From JADGHQ01 sp045805385 (lineage in GTDB: Bacteria; Actinomycetota; Thermoleophilia; Solirubrobacterales; Thermoleophilaceae): 6,874 nucleotides of DNA. This document shows, in pieces, positions 4,522 through 6,874 of this stretch. The stretch covers positions 1 to 6,874 of the forward strand of contig JBJMLG010000247.1 in the NCBI GenBank assembly GCA_045805385.1. The letters are read 5' to 3'. The position numbers and the translations under genes were made by a program. Numbering within the stretch: the stretch's first letter is position 1; every line of letters begins with the position of its first letter. Below the pieces are notes generated by a model that did not search any database, was not told the origin of the DNA, and saw only the letters and a list, made by a program, of their open reading frames with translations.

Positions 4522-6874
4522 GTGAGCGGAAGGCGGACCACAGGGCTCGCAGGTGTGCTCGCCGCCGCTGCCGGGGTCGGCAGCGCGGCGTTCTGGTTCC
4601 AGCTGTTCAGGCGACCGCTGCCGCGCACGACCGGCACGATCGAGGTCGCCGGCCTCGAAGCGCCCGTGACCATCGCGCGCGACCGGCTCGGCGTGCCGCG
4701 TGTCGAGGCGCGCACGAGCGCGGACCTCTGCTTCGCCTTCGGCTTCCTGCACGCGCAGGAGCGGCTGTGGCAGCTCGAGTTCTACAGGCGGGTCGGCGCG
4801 GGGACACTCGCGGAGATGGTCGGCCCCGAGGCGCTCCAGGTCGACCGCACGATGCGTACCCTCGGAATGAAGCGCGTATCCGAGCGCGAGGTCGAGCACC
4901 TGCCCGAGCGCGACCGCGAGATCCTCGAGGCGTACGCGAGCGGCGTGAACGCCGGCGTCGCGCAGCAGCACGCGCCGCCGCTCGAGCTTCAGCTGCTGCG
5001 GGTGACACCGGCGCCGTGGACCCCGGCCGACACGCTCGTGATCCGGCGCATCCTGGCCCTCGGCTTCTCCACCAACATGGAGACCGAGCTGTTCCGCGCG
5101 GAGCTCGTGCGCAAGATCGGGATCGAGAGGGCGGCGCTGCTCGAGCCGCGCTACCCGCGCGGTAACCCGCTCGTCACCGACCCGGGTGCGGGTTGGACCG
5201 GCGACGCGCTCGAGATCGTCGAGCAGTTCGCGCGCGTGCGCGAGGCGATCGGGCTCTCGCTCGAGCCCACGGGATCGAACAACTGGGTGGTATCCGGAGA
5301 GCGCTCGGTTACCGGCTCTCCGCTGATGGCGGGGGACCCGCACATCGCCACCGGCATGCCCGACACCTGGTACGTGGTCGAGGCCAACACGCCCGAGCTC
5401 GAGCTCCGCGGCGGCACGATGCCGGGTATTCCCGGCCTCGTGATGGGCCAGACACGCCACCTCGCCTGGAGCTTCACCAACGTGCTGGCCGACGTGCAGG
5501 ATCTGTTCGTCGAGCGCATCCGCGACCGCGAATACGAGTTCGAGGGCGAGTGGCGGCCGCTCACGGTGCACCGCGAGGAGATCGCTGTGGCGGGCCGTCC
5601 AGCTGAGCAGCTGGAGGTGCTCGAGACCCACCACGGGCCGATCGTCAACGGGCCGCTCGGCGCCGATCGCGGCGGCGAGCCGCTGGCACTGTCGTGGACC
5701 GCGCTGCGCGAGCCGATGCGCAGCGCCGTCGGCATCGACCTCGGGCTGCTCAAGAGCGGCGAGGAGCTGGTCGAGGCCTTCCGCGACTACTCGTCGCCGT
5801 GCATGAACCTGCTCTGGGCCGACGACCGGGGGAACATCGGCTACAAGCTCGTCGGGTTCATACCGCTGCGGCGCGGCGGCTGCCCGGATCTGCCCAAGCC
5901 GGGCTGGACCGGCGAGTACGAGTGGGACGGCTACGTGCCCTACGACGAGCTGCCCTCGATCGTGAACCCGCAGGGCGGCGCGATCGTGACGGCCAACAAC
6001 CGGATCGCGCCCGACGACTACCCGCACCACATCACGAGCGAGTACCTCGACGGCTACCGCGCGGCGCGCATCGAGCAGCTGCTCGAGGAGCGCGAGCGCC
6101 ACTCCCTCGACGACTTCGAGCGCATCCAGTCCGACCTCTACTCGATTCCCGGCGAGCAGACGGCCCACCGGCTCGCCCGGTTGCGTCCGAGCGGGCAGCG
6201 CGACCGGCGCGCGATCGAGCGGCTGAAGAGCTGGGACTTCGTGCTCGACCCGGGCACGGTCGCGGGCACGATCTACCAAGCGTTCACCGTGCACTTCGCG
6301 AGGCTGGTGTCGGAGGCTGCGATCGGCGACCCGGAGTACGCCGCGCGCTGGCGGGCCAAGTCGCTGCTCGGCTTCACCGGGATGACGACATCGCTGTGGC
6401 GCTTCCAAGCACGGCTGCTCGAGCTGTGGGACGAAGCCGACAGCGACATGATCGGCGGCGGCTCCTGGGACGACCTCGCACTGGAGGCGCTCACCGCTGC
6501 GCTCGACGAGCTCGAGCGCGCGCACGGAGCCGACCCGGCGCGCTGGCGCTGGGGGCAGGTGCACGGCCTCGCCTTCCCGCACGCGCTCGCCGAAGGGCCC
6601 GGCCGGGTGTCGAAGCTGCTCGACCGATTGCTGTCGCGTCGGCTGGCGGCCGGCGGCGGCCAGGAGACGGTGTCGCAGATCGGGTTCGTGCCGCACAATG
6701 GCGACTACACGGGGCGCTGGGCGCCGTCGCTCCGGCTGCTCCTGGACCTCGAGGATCCGGAGCGCTCGCGCTGGCAGCACATGACCGGCCAGTCCGGCCA
6801 CCCTGGCAGCCCGCACTACGACGACCTGCTCGACGCCTGGCTCGCGGGCCGCACGAACCAATTCACCCAGCCCG
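4522..6874 (+). CDS. Penicillin acylase family Ntn hydrolase, membrane-anchored or exported, 3' end missing
   Basis: The family cleaves amide bonds of beta-lactams, N-acyl-homoserine lactones or other acylated amines after self-cleavage into alpha and beta chains. The frame gives 784 residues without a stop. Residues 1-30 have two arginines (GRRTTG) then a hydrophobic stretch (about 8-28), fitting a signal anchor or signal peptide, so it likely acts outside the membrane. The alpha chain spans about 35-230. The cleavage site is Gly251-Ser252 in TGSNNWVVSG, making Ser252 the N-terminal nucleophile (beta-Ser1). Counting from it, His274 is beta-23, Val321 beta-70, Asp324 and Asp327 beta-73 and beta-76 (calcium ligands in E. 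coli penicillin G acylase), and Asn492 in TANNRI is beta-241, the oxyanion-hole Asn. YRAARI (512-517) and the C-terminal GQSGHPGSPHYDDLLDAW motif are also typical. GTG 4522 is the start: an in-frame TAG lies at 4474-4476 and no better start follows it. Only a short C-terminal tail should be missing. The substrate cannot be told from sequence. Confidence 0.92.
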   Translation, partial: MSGRRTTGLAGVLAAAAGVGSAAFWFQLFRRPLPRTTGTIEVAGLEAPVTIARDRLGVPRVEARTSADLCFAFGFLHAQERLWQLEFYRRVGAGTLAEMVGPEALQVDRTMRTLGMKRVSEREVEHLPERDREILEAYASGVNAGVAQQHAPPLELQLLRVTPAPWTPADTLVIRRILALGFSTNMETELFRAELVRKIGIERAALLEPRYPRGNPLVTDPGAGWTGDALEIVEQFARVREAIGLSLEPTGSNNWVVSGERSVTGSPLMAGDPHIATGMPDTWYVVEANTPELELRGGTMPGIPGLVMGQTRHLAWSFTNVLADVQDLFVERIRDREYEFEGEWRPLTVHREEIAVAGRPAEQLEVLETHHGPIVNGPLGADRGGEPLALSWTALREPMRSAVGIDLGLLKSGEELVEAFRDYSSPCMNLLWADDRGNIGYKLVGFIPLRRGGCPDLPKPGWTGEYEWDGYVPYDELPSIVNPQGGAIVTANNRIAPDDYPHHITSEYLDGYRAARIEQLLEERERHSLDDFERIQSDLYSIPGEQTAHRLARLRPSGQRDRRAIERLKSWDFVLDPGTVAGTIYQAFTVHFARLVSEAAIGDPEYAARWRAKSLLGFTGMTTSLWRFQARLLELWDEADSDMIGGGSWDDLALEALTAALDELERAHGADPARWRWGQVHGLAFPHALAEGPGRVSKLLDRLLSRRLAAGGGQETVSQIGFVPHNGDYTGRWAPSLRLLLDLEDPERSRWQHMTGQSGHPGSPHYDDLLDAWLAGRTNQFTQP

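Noticed and set aside
4264..6861. An 865-codon open frame on the minus strand, antisense to the acylase gene.
   Set aside because: Its product is low-complexity (Arg, Ala, Val, Leu, Glu) with no recognisable motif, as expected opposite a GC-rich gene whose third codon positions are nearly all G or C. The plus-strand frame carries the complete catalytic signature of penicillin acylases.

Overview
The window is about 6.9 kb of very GC-rich DNA with dense coding and codons that almost always end in G or C. It looks like chromosome from a high-GC actinobacterium. The best lineage marker is a PafBC regulator, a family typical of Actinobacteria, here as one fused polypeptide. A deep-branching soil lineage such as Thermoleophilia is possible but is only a guess. 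None of the three visible gene starts has a convincing Shine-Dalgarno sequence. Two have TA-rich -10-like hexamers just upstream, which suggests leaderless transcripts.

Layout: (1) 1-827, plus strand: the C-terminal part of an HD-domain YhaM-family 3'-5' exoribonuclease, cut by the window edge. (2) 911-2974, plus strand: a fused PafB-PafC DNA-damage transcription activator with two copies of a helix-turn-helix plus WYL module. (3) 2975-3170: a convergent intergenic region with a strong GC-rich stem-loop at 3001-3046 and two small adjacent hairpins at 3114-3141, probably the two genes' transcription ends. (4) 3171-4457, minus strand: an uncharacterised protein with a long helical/coiled-coil N-terminal part and a PD-(D/E)XK nuclease-like domain, resembling DUF2130 proteins. 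(5) 4458-4521: a 64-base divergent promoter region. (6) 4522 to the window end, plus strand: a penicillin-acylase-family Ntn hydrolase with an N-terminal membrane anchor or signal, lacking only its last few residues.

How the genes relate: the exoribonuclease and pafBC are co-directional, 83 bases apart. The usual PafBC neighbours (pafA and pup-proteasome genes, tatA/tatC) are not visible, although upstream sequence is missing. The nuclease-like gene is convergent with pafBC, so the two need not share regulation. A DNA-damage link is only a hypothesis. The acylase is divergent and looks functionally independent. I see no mobile element, CRISPR array, RNA gene or phage gene, and no clear new multi-gene system. 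The least understood item is the coiled-coil/nuclease-like protein.
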